Shown here: piece by piece, positions 49,496 through 55,766 of the stretch
Numbering within the stretch: position 1 is the stretch's first letter
How the letters are laid out: every line of letters begins with the position of its first letter
NCBI GenBank assembly: GCA_026418195.1
Contig: JAOABU010000039.1
Coordinates: 1-55,766 of the forward strand
Length of the DNA: 55,766 nucleotides
Reading direction: 5' to 3'
From: Spirochaetota bacterium
GTDB lineage: Bacteria; Spirochaetota; Spirochaetia; DTKZ01
The notes under the pieces: model-generated
What the model was told of the DNA's origin: nothing
Database searches by the model: none
The model's input: the letters and a program-made list of their open reading frames with translations, nothing else
Position numbers and translations under genes: made by a program

Positions 49496-49525
49496 ACTAT
49501 ACCGAAAGGGGAGGGAGAATGTCTA
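49496..49525 (-). promoter_or_regulatory. Start-proximal promoter of the FmdB gene
   Basis: TAGACA (49520-49525), 18 bp, TATAGT (49496-49501) on the minus strand, then 7 nt to the ATG at 49488. The -35 overlaps the 5' end of the divergent prenyltransferase gene; a TATACT for that gene lies at 49493-49498. Confidence 0.5.
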
Positions 49526-50547
49526 CCTATAGGATAAAGCAGTTACTTGCGGTGGTAGAAATCCGAACGAAATTAGTGAGTATATCCTCCTTTCTTCTAG
49601 GGACTCTTTTTGCCTGGAGGTACTTGTCGGAAGAGGGACTAGATTCTCCTCCATTGATGTCTGGTAACCCAAGTCCAGGGATACTTTTGGAGAGAGCTAT
49701 TTCAATGCTCTTTGCTACCCTTTGCGTGGACATGGGAACTACTGCATGGAACACATATTTCGATTACCTCCGGGGAACAGACGACCCACGAATCAATCGG
49801 GAACCAGACAAGGTTTTGATCCATGGAGAATTGCCTCCTTCCTATGCCTTCTGGACTGCCTTTTGGTTGTATATGCTAGCAATGGTTGGAGGTATTGTCC
49901 TTTCTATACAGGTAGGTTTTTGGATCCTTCCCGTAGGTGCCCTCTGTATGGCAGTGGGATTCCTTTATAATGCGGGCCCTTTGCCAATTTCCCATACACC
50001 GGTAGGAGAATTGTTTGCAGGGGGGTTTCTAGGATCTGGATTGTTCTTGATTTCCTGTGGAGTTCAGGTAGCAGGTAGGATACACCTAGGGGCACCAAGC
50101 AACGCATGGGGAGCAAAAGGATGGACAGAAATGGTTCTTGCATCCTTGCCCTCCCTATTCGCCGTTGCAGCGATCTTGGCGGTGAACAATGCGTGCGATA
50201 CAGAAGGAGATCGGATGGCAGGAAGGAAAACCTTTGCTGTCCTTTTCGGGAAATTTTCTGGGGAAATTCTCGCTTTGGTCTTAGCGGTTCTTGCATCGAT
50301 AGTGGGAATTGCTCTGTCCTGGATCGCAGTTTTGCCTCAATTCGGGATTTATACGTTTTCTATCTCATTTCTATTCACGTTGTACCAATTCTACCGAATG
50401 CATCAGCGGGGATTTTCCCATTCTACGAAAAGCAGGAATATGAAATCTATCCTCCGAGTGTTCGGTGTTTGGAGTCTGGCCTATGGAGGAGCCCTGCTGG
50501 TGAATAATTGCCTTCTCCCTTCCCTTGACCCAAGGAAAGCTCTATAA
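49519..50547 (+). CDS. UbiA-family prenyltransferase, MenA-like
   Basis: 342 aa, inner membrane, eight or nine helices. The first aspartate motif is NTYFDYLRGTDDP near residue 77, and the second is NNACDTEGDRMAGRKT near 225; both bind the prenyl diphosphate through magnesium. The order and spacing match MenA (1,4-dihydroxy-2-naphthoate prenyltransferase) best, so it may make menaquinone, but other UbiA members are possible since no other men gene is in view. GGGGAGGGA lies just before the ATG. The gene's 3' end contains the promoter of the riboswitch downstream. Confidence 0.87.
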   Translation: MSTYRIKQLLAVVEIRTKLVSISSFLLGTLFAWRYLSEEGLDSPPLMSGNPSPGILLERAISMLFATLCVDMGTTAWNTYFDYLRGTDDPRINREPDKVLIHGELPPSYAFWTAFWLYMLAMVGGIVLSIQVGFWILPVGALCMAVGFLYNAGPLPISHTPVGELFAGGFLGSGLFLISCGVQVAGRIHLGAPSNAWGAKGWTEMVLASLPSLFAVAAILAVNNACDTEGDRMAGRKTFAVLFGKFSGEILALVLAVLASIVGIALSWIAVLPQFGIYTFSISFLFTLYQFYRMHQRGFSHSTKSRNMKSILRVFGVWSLAYGGALLVNNCLLPSLDPRKAL

Positions 50548-50554
50548 GTATATT
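50525..50554 (+). promoter_or_regulatory. Promoter of the TPP riboswitch and thiamine-precursor operon
   Basis: TTGACC (50525-50530), 18 bp, TATATT (50549-50554). The -35 is inside the prenyltransferase coding region and the -10 just after its stop. It starts transcription shortly before the riboswitch. Confidence 0.7.
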
Positions 50555-50560
50555 AACCTT

Positions 50561-50645
50561 GTCGTGTGGGGTGGTTCCTGTTAGGAGCCTGAGATTACAC
50601 CCGTTGAACCTGATCCGGGTAATGCCGGCGAAGGGATCCGACGAC
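50561..50645 (+). ncRNA. TPP riboswitch (THI element)
   Basis: Recognisable conserved blocks: GTGGGGTGGTTCC, then CTGAGATTACACC (the pyrimidine-sensing CUGAGA), then TTGAACCTGATCCGGGTAATGCCGGCGAAGGGA, which is split here as GAACCTGAT and GGGTAATGCCGGCGAAGGG. P1 pairs GTCGT (50561-50565) with ACGAC (50641-50645). It binds thiamine pyrophosphate and reduces expression of the transporter operon that follows. The platform is probably the hairpin next to the ribosome binding site of ykoE. Confidence 0.95.
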
Positions 50646-50679
50646 TTCTCATCCCCACAGCCGAATACCACTCTTAGAA

Positions 50680-50699
50680 CCCGGACTGCCGGGAGGAGG
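50680..50699 (+). promoter_or_regulatory. Hairpin beside the ykoE ribosome binding site
   Basis: CCCGG (50680-50684) and CCGGG (50689-50693) form a small stem around ACTG. It abuts AGGAGG (50694-50699), so the riboswitch may control translation by allowing or hiding this SD. No T-run follows, which argues against a transcription terminator. Confidence 0.5.
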
Positions 50700-50703
50700 T
50701 TGT

Positions 50704-51276
50704 ATGGCTGGGAATCATTCCTGGAAACTTAACGAAATTGTAGTGCTCGTGATCCTGTCCATTGCGATTGGGATTCTGTTTTGGGGCTGGACGTTCCTCA
50801 ATTCTCTCACAGCACCCTTGAAAGCGGTCGGTTTGGACTATTTATTTGCTGGGACATGGTTTATTGGTGGAACGTTGGTTCCCTACCTGATCCGAAGAAG
50901 GGGTTCAGCACTGTTAGGAGAACTCCTTGCCGCCATCCTTGAAGGCTTCATTACCCAGTGGGGAATCACGGCTGCCATTTGGGGTTTGGTGCAGGGAGTG
51001 GGTTCCGAATTGGTGTTTGCCGCTACGAAATATAAACGATGGGATCTCAGGATCATGATTCTTGCGGGAAGCGTGGCAGGGGTATTCTCCTATATCCTGG
51101 ACTTTTTCTACAGCCAGTACTGGACCCTTCAACCCTGGGTATGGCCGATCCAGCTGGTGAGTATCGTAGCGGGGGGGGCATTCTGGGCTGGTTGGTTAGC
51201 GTACCGAATTGGTAGGGGAATCCAAAAAACAGGGGTAACCGCGAACCTGCTCTCGGGTGAAGATGGTACAACATGA
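50704..51276 (+). CDS. ykoE: ECF transporter S component, YkoE family
   Basis: 190 aa, inner membrane, about five or six helices. YkoE is the substrate-binding S component for hydroxymethylpyrimidine or thiamine precursors. Key regions: FLNSLTAPLKAVGLDYLFAGTWFIGG, LIRRRGSALLGELLAAILEG and LVQGVGSELVFAATKYKRWD, which is a family hallmark. It lies directly behind the TPP riboswitch and overlaps ykoD as ATGA. SD AGGAGG. Confidence 0.92.
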   Translation: MAGNHSWKLNEIVVLVILSIAIGILFWGWTFLNSLTAPLKAVGLDYLFAGTWFIGGTLVPYLIRRRGSALLGELLAAILEGFITQWGITAAIWGLVQGVGSELVFAATKYKRWDLRIMILAGSVAGVFSYILDFFYSQYWTLQPWVWPIQLVSIVAGGAFWAGWLAYRIGRGIQKTGVTANLLSGEDGTT

Positions 51277-52769
51277 ATCCTCTCATTCGGTTGAACCAGG
51301 TGGGCTTCCGGTATCGGGGGGCGAAAGCCCCTATTCTCCGAGGAGTGAATCTGATCATCCGTCGAGGGGATCGGATCCTCCTCAGGGGACGGTCTGGGAG
51401 TGGAAAATCCTCCCTTCTGTTGATCCTTGCAGGGTTGGCACCCGAGTATGTAACAGGAGAGATTTGGGGTGAGCGGGAGCTTGGCTACCATCGAAGGGCT
51501 GTAGTCTTGCAGAACCCCGAAGCCCAGGTGGTGACTCCTACCGTGGAAGAGGAGGTAGCTTTTGCCCTGGAAAACCAGGGAAAGGACCCCGTTTGGATAC
51601 GAAGACGAGTAAGGCAAACCTTGGAAGCCTTAGGGATTGCCCATCTTTCGGCCCGTCATCCTTTGAGTCTCTCCGGTGGAGAATGTCAGCGGGTGTCCCT
51701 TGCAGCTGCCATTGCCATGGAACCCGACGTGCTTTTCCTGGATGAACCAACGTCGTATTTAGATGAAGATTCTTCCCAGAAGTTTTTCCAAGCTCTGGAA
51801 CTTCTTCATCCCGAGACATCCCTTGTGATGGTGGAACACCGCCTGGAAGCAGCTTCTCGGGTTTGCCAGAAAGCGTTTCGGGTACAGGAGGACGGCAGCT
51901 TGCTAGAGTCTGACTTTACACCCGAGCAAGGGGAATCAGGCGGATCCTATGGTGAAATAGCAATGGCTTGGGGAAGGAAGGGGGATGCCCCTGCAGGTTG
52001 GAAGCACCGTCTAAAAGTCGGAACCAGTAAGCGTAGCAAAGATTTTAAAGACTGGACGGGTAGAGTTCCGATTCTCACGATAGAAGGGTTATCTCACCAG
52101 TGGCCTCAGAATGGAAAACAGCCGAGTGAAATGGGCACCGTACTGTTCCATGATCTCCATCTGACAGTGCGGGCTGGAGAGATGGTGGCCCTTCTTGGAC
52201 CGAGTGGAGCGGGGAAAACGACCCTACTCGGAAAAATTTCCGGTCGACTTCCTATAGAGAAAGGTAGGGTGTTCATCGAGGGGAAAGACATTGTAACAAT
52301 TTCAAAGGAGACCTTTTATTCTCTCTTCATGCTCATCCCTCAGAATCCTGAACATATGTTCCTATCCGAGACGGTGCGGGAAGAACTATCTACGGTTCAG
52401 AAAAGCATTGATAGGGCAGACGCACAGTTGGAGATGGAACGGATAGCTGAACGGTTTGGTCTGACTCACCGTTTAGAGGCTCATCCCTTTCGGCTCAGTG
52501 AAGGGGAGAAGCGAAGGCTGAACTTAGCGGTGGCCTTCCAGATTAAGCGTCCCCTGTACCTGTTGGATGAACCTACCTATGGGCTGGATGAACATGCAAA
52601 AATTCTTCTTCGGAAGGATCTTCAGTCCCTCACAGAAGAGGGAGCGGGAGTGCTGTTTGTTACCCACGATAAGGGTTTCGCAGAGACGACGGCCGATACG
52701 GTGTATACGTTGAAAGACGGACAGTTGATCCGGGAGGTTAAGCATGAACCGATCTGCTGCCCGGCGTAA
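51273..52769 (+). CDS. ykoD: ECF transporter duplicated ATPase, YkoD
   Basis: 498 aa, two ATPase domains in tandem. First: Walker A GRSGSGKSS near residue 38, signature LSGGECQRVSLA near 130, Walker B VLFLDEPTS. Second: GPSGAGKTT near 312, signature LSEGEKRRLNLAV, and LYLLDEPTYG. The second signature's LSEGE is a mild variant. ATP hydrolysis drives the YkoE/YkoC transporter. A 26-bp overlap with ykoC includes its SD (GGGAGG). Confidence 0.94.
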   Translation: MNPLIRLNQVGFRYRGAKAPILRGVNLIIRRGDRILLRGRSGSGKSSLLLILAGLAPEYVTGEIWGERELGYHRRAVVLQNPEAQVVTPTVEEEVAFALENQGKDPVWIRRRVRQTLEALGIAHLSARHPLSLSGGECQRVSLAAAIAMEPDVLFLDEPTSYLDEDSSQKFFQALELLHPETSLVMVEHRLEAASRVCQKAFRVQEDGSLLESDFTPEQGESGGSYGEIAMAWGRKGDAPAGWKHRLKVGTSKRSKDFKDWTGRVPILTIEGLSHQWPQNGKQPSEMGTVLFHDLHLTVRAGEMVALLGPSGAGKTTLLGKISGRLPIEKGRVFIEGKDIVTISKETFYSLFMLIPQNPEHMFLSETVREELSTVQKSIDRADAQLEMERIAERFGLTHRLEAHPFRLSEGEKRRLNLAVAFQIKRPLYLLDEPTYGLDEHAKILLRKDLQSLTEEGAGVLFVTHDKGFAETTADTVYTLKDGQLIREVKHEPICCPA

Positions 52770-53466
52770 TCCGTTGGCTATTCTTCTTGTGACCTTGTTC
52801 CTACTGATCCCGGTGCTGCTTTCCTTTGATCCTATTACTCCAGTGGTGTTCTTCTGTTTAGGGATAGTGAATCTTGCAATAGCTGGTCGAGTGAACATAC
52901 AGAAGTACCTTCTAACCGTTGGAATCCTTTCGGGGGTGGGTGTCGGCTTATTTCTTCTGAATGTACTCTTCCCGGCAAATGGAATGAACGGATTCCAGAG
53001 GGGAGTAACTGTATTTCTTCGTAGCACCACTTTAGTTTCCCTTTCAGTAGGGTACATCCTGTTGGTGGATCCCTACGACCTGATTCGATCTCTCATGCAA
53101 AACCTGCGTCTTTCTCCGCGTATAGGCTTTGCCCTTTTTGCTGGATGGAATGTGATTCCCTTACTGAAGCGGGACTTGGAAATAATTCGGCACACGCATG
53201 CGGTTCGATTTGGAGGAGTGGGGAAACCTTTCAAGGGATTCCTTAGGGGTGCGGTAACCTTGCTGTCTGGGGCAGTTCGCCATGGGGAGCGAGTTTCCCT
53301 GTCTATGGCAGCCCGGGGAATTGACGAAATGAACAACCGAACCTTCATTAAAACAATACAGTGGACTTGGAAAGATACGATCTACTGTTTTATGGGATTC
53401 GGGGTAACGGTAGGAGCATTCTTACTCATCCTCCAATCAGGGCAGTTTGTCTTTGAGCTAGGATGA
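52744..53466 (+). CDS. ykoC: ECF transporter transmembrane T component, YkoC
   Basis: 240 aa, about five or six helices. The conserved SMAARGID near residue 206 is the Ala-Arg-Gly motif by which T components couple to the ATPases; a second one lies around RHTHAVRFGG. With ykoE and ykoD it completes a group I-like ECF importer. The start is inside ykoD, after GGGAGG. Confidence 0.92.
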   Translation: MNRSAARRNPLAILLVTLFLLIPVLLSFDPITPVVFFCLGIVNLAIAGRVNIQKYLLTVGILSGVGVGLFLLNVLFPANGMNGFQRGVTVFLRSTTLVSLSVGYILLVDPYDLIRSLMQNLRLSPRIGFALFAGWNVIPLLKRDLEIIRHTHAVRFGGVGKPFKGFLRGAVTLLSGAVRHGERVSLSMAARGIDEMNNRTFIKTIQWTWKDTIYCFMGFGVTVGAFLLILQSGQFVFELG

Positions 53467-53525
53467 GTCAGGGGATACGGTAGCTTTTAAAGGGTTGACA
53501 CAGATAGATGTGTGAGGGGTGGTGT

Positions 53526-53846
53526 ATGAATAGATTCCGTGACGTTCCTTCTGCTTTGGCGATCCAGGTGTTACCCATGGGAATCGTAGATCGGGCTACA
53601 GTTTGGGCTATGGTAGATCAAGCGATCCAACAAATCCATGGAACAGGATTGACTTACACCGTCGGTCCTTTTGAAACGGTAGTTGAGGGGCCGCTGGACC
53701 AGCTTCTAGATCTCGCAGCTACTGTACACCGGACAGTCCTTGTTGCCGGGGCTCCTACGGTAGCCACCTATATGAAACTCTGGAGTGGAGAGGGAATCGG
53801 AACCAGCAAGGAAAAAATAGAAAAGTACCGAGCTCAAGGGCACTAA
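53526..53846 (+). CDS. Thiamine-binding MTH1187/YkoF-family protein
   Basis: 106 aa, one ferredoxin-like unit. ALAIQVLPMGIVDRATVWAMVDQAI and LTYTVGPFETVVEGPLDQLLDL are typical of the MTH1187 (DUF77) family. In B. subtilis, the two-domain YkoF stands in the ykoFEDC operon and binds thiamine/HMP; here a single domain fills the same place. ATG at 53526 is preferred over 53508 because GAGGGGTGG is just before it. Sixty nt after ykoC and controlled by the same riboswitch unless a separate promoter exists. Cytoplasmic; exact ligand inferred from context. Confidence 0.88.
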   Translation: MNRFRDVPSALAIQVLPMGIVDRATVWAMVDQAIQQIHGTGLTYTVGPFETVVEGPLDQLLDLAATVHRTVLVAGAPTVATYMKLWSGEGIGTSKEKIEKYRAQGH

Positions 53847-53883
53847 GTCTGGTGCTACATTTTCATCGAAATCAAACATTGTC

Positions 53884-53920
53884 TTAACAGAACTCTAACA
53901 ATTCCTCCGGATTGTATAGG
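53884..53920 (+). promoter_or_regulatory. Pho-box-like repeats and -10 upstream of pstS
   Basis: TTAACA (53884-53889) and CTAACA (53895-53900) repeat with an 11-bp period, as expected for PhoB/PhoP sites of TTAACA type. A TATAGG (53915-53920) lies 14 bp downstream and may be the -10. Two units only, so the site is suggestive, not sure. Confidence 0.5.
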
Positions 53921-53959
53921 CGGACCGTGTATACGGATCGACTTTAGAGGAGGGAAAAA

Positions 53960-54937
53960 ATGAGAAAAGCATTGCTTGGAATCCTGGGATTCTTGGTCTT
54001 TGGAGCGTATGTGGGAATGGCCCAGGTACGGGTAGATTCTGCCTTGTCAACCTACCGGCCTGTTCAAGGAGTATCGGGAAACTTGAAAAGTATTGGTTCC
54101 GATACCATGAACAACCTAATGGCCTTGTGGGCAGAGGGCTTCACGAAAATGTATCCCAATGTGAAGATCGAGATTGAAGGTAAAGGATCCAGTACGGCTC
54201 CGCCCGCTTTGATAGCTGGGACCGCACAGTTTGGACCCATGAGCCGGCCCATGAAGTCCGCAGAGATCGATCAGTTTCAGAAGCAATTCGGGTATCCACC
54301 TGTTGGATTACGGACTTCCATCGACATGCTAGCTGTGTTCGTTCATAAGGACAACCCCATTGCTCAGCGAGGGCTCACCCTTCAGGAGATTGACGCCATT
54401 TTCTCTGTAAACCGTAGGGGTGGGTATCCCAAGGACATTCGTACCTGGGGCGATCTGGGGCTAACCGGTGAATGGGCCAACAAACCTATCGACCTGTATG
54501 GGCGGAATGCCGCTTCCGGGACTTATGGGTATTTTAAAGAACATGCCCTATTCAATGGGGATTACAAACCTACTGTGAAAGAGCAACCGGGCACTTCATC
54601 TGTAGTACAGGGAGTAGCTTCGGATCGATATGCCATTGGGTATGGAGGAATTGGGTATCTGACCGCCGATGTACGGGCGGTTCCCCTCGCTGCAGGGCCG
54701 GGTAAGCCCTTTATCCCTGCGGAACCCTCCCATGCATATACGGGCGATTATCCGTTGGCTCGATTCCTTTACATCTATGTAAACTATAAACCGGGTAGCC
54801 AGTTGGATCCTCTTCGCCGAGAGTTCATTCGCTACATTTTCAGCCGAGAGGGACAGTCGGACGTCGTGAAGGATGGATACTTCCCCGTCACCGCTGCCAT
54901 TGCCCGGCAGGAACTTTCTAAAGTAGGGTTACAGTAG
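53960..54937 (+). CDS. pstS: Phosphate ABC transporter substrate-binding protein
   Basis: 325 aa. Signal peptide to GMAQVR. The mature domain reads like PstS: GSDTMNNLMALWAEGF and KGSSTAPPALIAGTAQFGPMSRPM (phosphate-binding loop), YGRNAASGTYGYFKEHAL and QGVASDRYAIGYGGIGYL. It binds phosphate in the periplasm for import through PstCA-B. SD GAGGAGG precedes the ATG. Likely induced by phosphate starvation through the upstream repeats. pstC follows 6 nt downstream. Confidence 0.94.
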   Translation: MRKALLGILGFLVFGAYVGMAQVRVDSALSTYRPVQGVSGNLKSIGSDTMNNLMALWAEGFTKMYPNVKIEIEGKGSSTAPPALIAGTAQFGPMSRPMKSAEIDQFQKQFGYPPVGLRTSIDMLAVFVHKDNPIAQRGLTLQEIDAIFSVNRRGGYPKDIRTWGDLGLTGEWANKPIDLYGRNAASGTYGYFKEHALFNGDYKPTVKEQPGTSSVVQGVASDRYAIGYGGIGYLTADVRAVPLAAGPGKPFIPAEPSHAYTGDYPLARFLYIYVNYKPGSQLDPLRREFIRYIFSREGQSDVVKDGYFPVTAAIARQELSKVGLQ

Positions 54938-54943
54938 CATCAA

Positions 54944-55766
54944 ATGGATACCTGCCCTGTACCTGTAAATAGACGAACTAGAAAAACGAGACCCTCGGTG
55001 ATTCTCCTGGACCACATGTCCAGGGGAATCATCACTGTAGGAGGGATTGGAATCATCCTTGCTGTGTCCCTCGTATTCGTATTTCTTGCTTCTGTGGTGG
55101 TTCCCCTGTTTCAGAGAGGTTCTTTGACTTTCCAGAATTCCTACCAATTGGAACGTTCTTTTTTATCAACCGAGAATTCACAGTTTCAGATATTTGAATC
55201 AAGTCCTTCTCAGGGGTTGGGCATTCAAGGTCTTTGGAAAGAACGGTATGTTCGATCCTTCTTCCTACCTACTGCGCAACCATTGAAGGAGTACCTTTTA
55301 TTTGATCAGGCTCCCACGGCATTTCGCTACAATCGGGAGACGGGAACGTTTGTCGCAGGATTCAAGGATGGTTCCACTCGGGCAGGGAAGATCACCTTCC
55401 ATTCCCAATACTTGGATGGTCCTCAGTTGAAAGAAACGGAGATGGATGTTCCGGCAGGAAAATCGTTTCTTTGGGAAGGAAAAGTGGCAGAAAAAACGCA
55501 GGATGGGCAATTGCGGGTAGAGGAACTTTCAGTAGAAGTGGAAGCTCCGATCCTGAGTTCCTATAAGGAACCCATTGTTCGGATCGATCGTGTGGATTCT
55601 TCCAGTGGACCTGTCGTAGCTGGGTACTATGCCAGCGGCGTCTTGTTTCTCCGTGTAGTTACCAAGAAAACGAATCTGTTGACCGGTGAGGAACGATTGG
55701 AAGTGGAGGAAAGAGACTTAAGCGTTCCTCTGTCTTCAGGAGCAAAAATTCCCGACTACCTTTTCC
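54944..55766 (+). CDS. pstC: Phosphate ABC permease PstC, long form, C-terminus beyond the window
   Basis: Open from an ATG at 54944 to the right edge, 274 codons. Residues about 26-60 (MSRGIITVGGIGIILAVSLV, then FVFLASVVVPLFQRG) are the first transmembrane helix of the long PstC family. The following 210 residues are a beta-rich extracytoplasmic domain with alternating strands (LWKERYVRSFFLP, FRYNRETGTFVAGFKDGS, PVVAGYYASGVLFLRVV), as in the proteobacterial PstC of about 700 aa. The permease domain itself would be beyond the window. It follows pstS by 6 nt, with a poor SD. The long form is recognised; the role of the extra domain is not established. Confidence 0.85.
   Translation, partial: MDTCPVPVNRRTRKTRPSVILLDHMSRGIITVGGIGIILAVSLVFVFLASVVVPLFQRGSLTFQNSYQLERSFLSTENSQFQIFESSPSQGLGIQGLWKERYVRSFFLPTAQPLKEYLLFDQAPTAFRYNRETGTFVAGFKDGSTRAGKITFHSQYLDGPQLKETEMDVPAGKSFLWEGKVAEKTQDGQLRVEELSVEVEAPILSSYKEPIVRIDRVDSSSGPVVAGYYASGVLFLRVVTKKTNLLTGEERLEVEERDLSVPLSSGAKIPDYLF

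Noticed and set aside
1-55766. CRISPR arrays, tRNA or rRNA genes, insertion sequences, prophage
   Set aside because: No evenly spaced repeats, no tRNA-like T-loop with paired arms, no rRNA stretches, and no transposase or integrase motif found in reading all regions.

Overview
The window reads as about 56 kb of a chromosome of a free-living spirochaete (Spirochaetota), a moderate-GC bacterium with a double membrane. This assignment is an inference. It rests on clustered LPP20-type lipoproteins with relaxed lipoboxes, solute-binding proteins whose signal peptides end in an F-x-G-x-K-E type motif, a long-form PstC, and a SpoIID/LytB protein in what looks like a non-sporulating genome. No rRNA, tRNA, transposase, phage gene or CRISPR array was seen.

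Layout. 1-5098 (minus): five-gene run of HAD hydrolase, threonine aldolase, YgiQ radical SAM protein, P-loop/Asp23 protein and an exported protein cut by the left edge. 5166-7605: peptidase T and alanine racemase, convergent. 7673-14636 (plus): envelope cluster of a large lipoprotein, a FlgT/CsgG-like protein with a predicted beta-barrel, and three lipoproteins, followed by fabH and another lipoprotein on the minus strand. 17108-23356: an HExxH metallopeptidase divergent from a DNA-damage type cassette of DUF72, a catalytically dead Y-family polymerase (ImuB-like) and a DnaE2/ImuC-like polymerase, with a 20-bp palindrome between the -35 and -10 of its promoter. Ferritin follows on the other strand.

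23942-29748 (minus): a LacI-controlled operon of binding protein, two permeases, ATPase, RNase Z/PhnP-fold hydrolase and the LacI regulator itself, with a near-perfect operator over the transcription start. Next to it lie a HAD phosphatase, an aldo-keto reductase and a PfkB kinase, then a second importer (32829-37281) with its own LacI-type operator, a terminator-like attenuator after the binding-protein gene, and an oversized permease. Together these look like uptake and processing of sugars or phosphorylated polyols; the substrate is not evident. 37270-38559 is a GAF/HD-GYP signalling protein.

38621-44633 (minus): an enolase-superfamily enzyme, two paralogous SsuC-like permeases, a THI5/SsuA-like binding protein, an ATPase and a Gfo/Idh oxidoreductase, divergent from a ROK repressor. 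45940-49488: shikimate kinase, a 445-bp gap, SpoIID/LytB protein with TPR-like repeats and an FmdB-type zinc ribbon. 49519-53846 (plus): UbiA/MenA prenyltransferase, then a TPP riboswitch controlling an ECF transporter (YkoE, YkoD, YkoC) and a thiamine-binding MTH1187-family protein. 53960-55766: pstS behind a Pho-box-like repeat and the start of a long-form pstC cut by the right edge.

A signal that crosses regions: many first genes of transcription units, notably in divergent pairs, have a -10 hexamer 6-11 nt before the start codon and no clear Shine-Dalgarno, whereas operon-internal genes have strong ones. This predicts leaderless or near-leaderless mRNAs.
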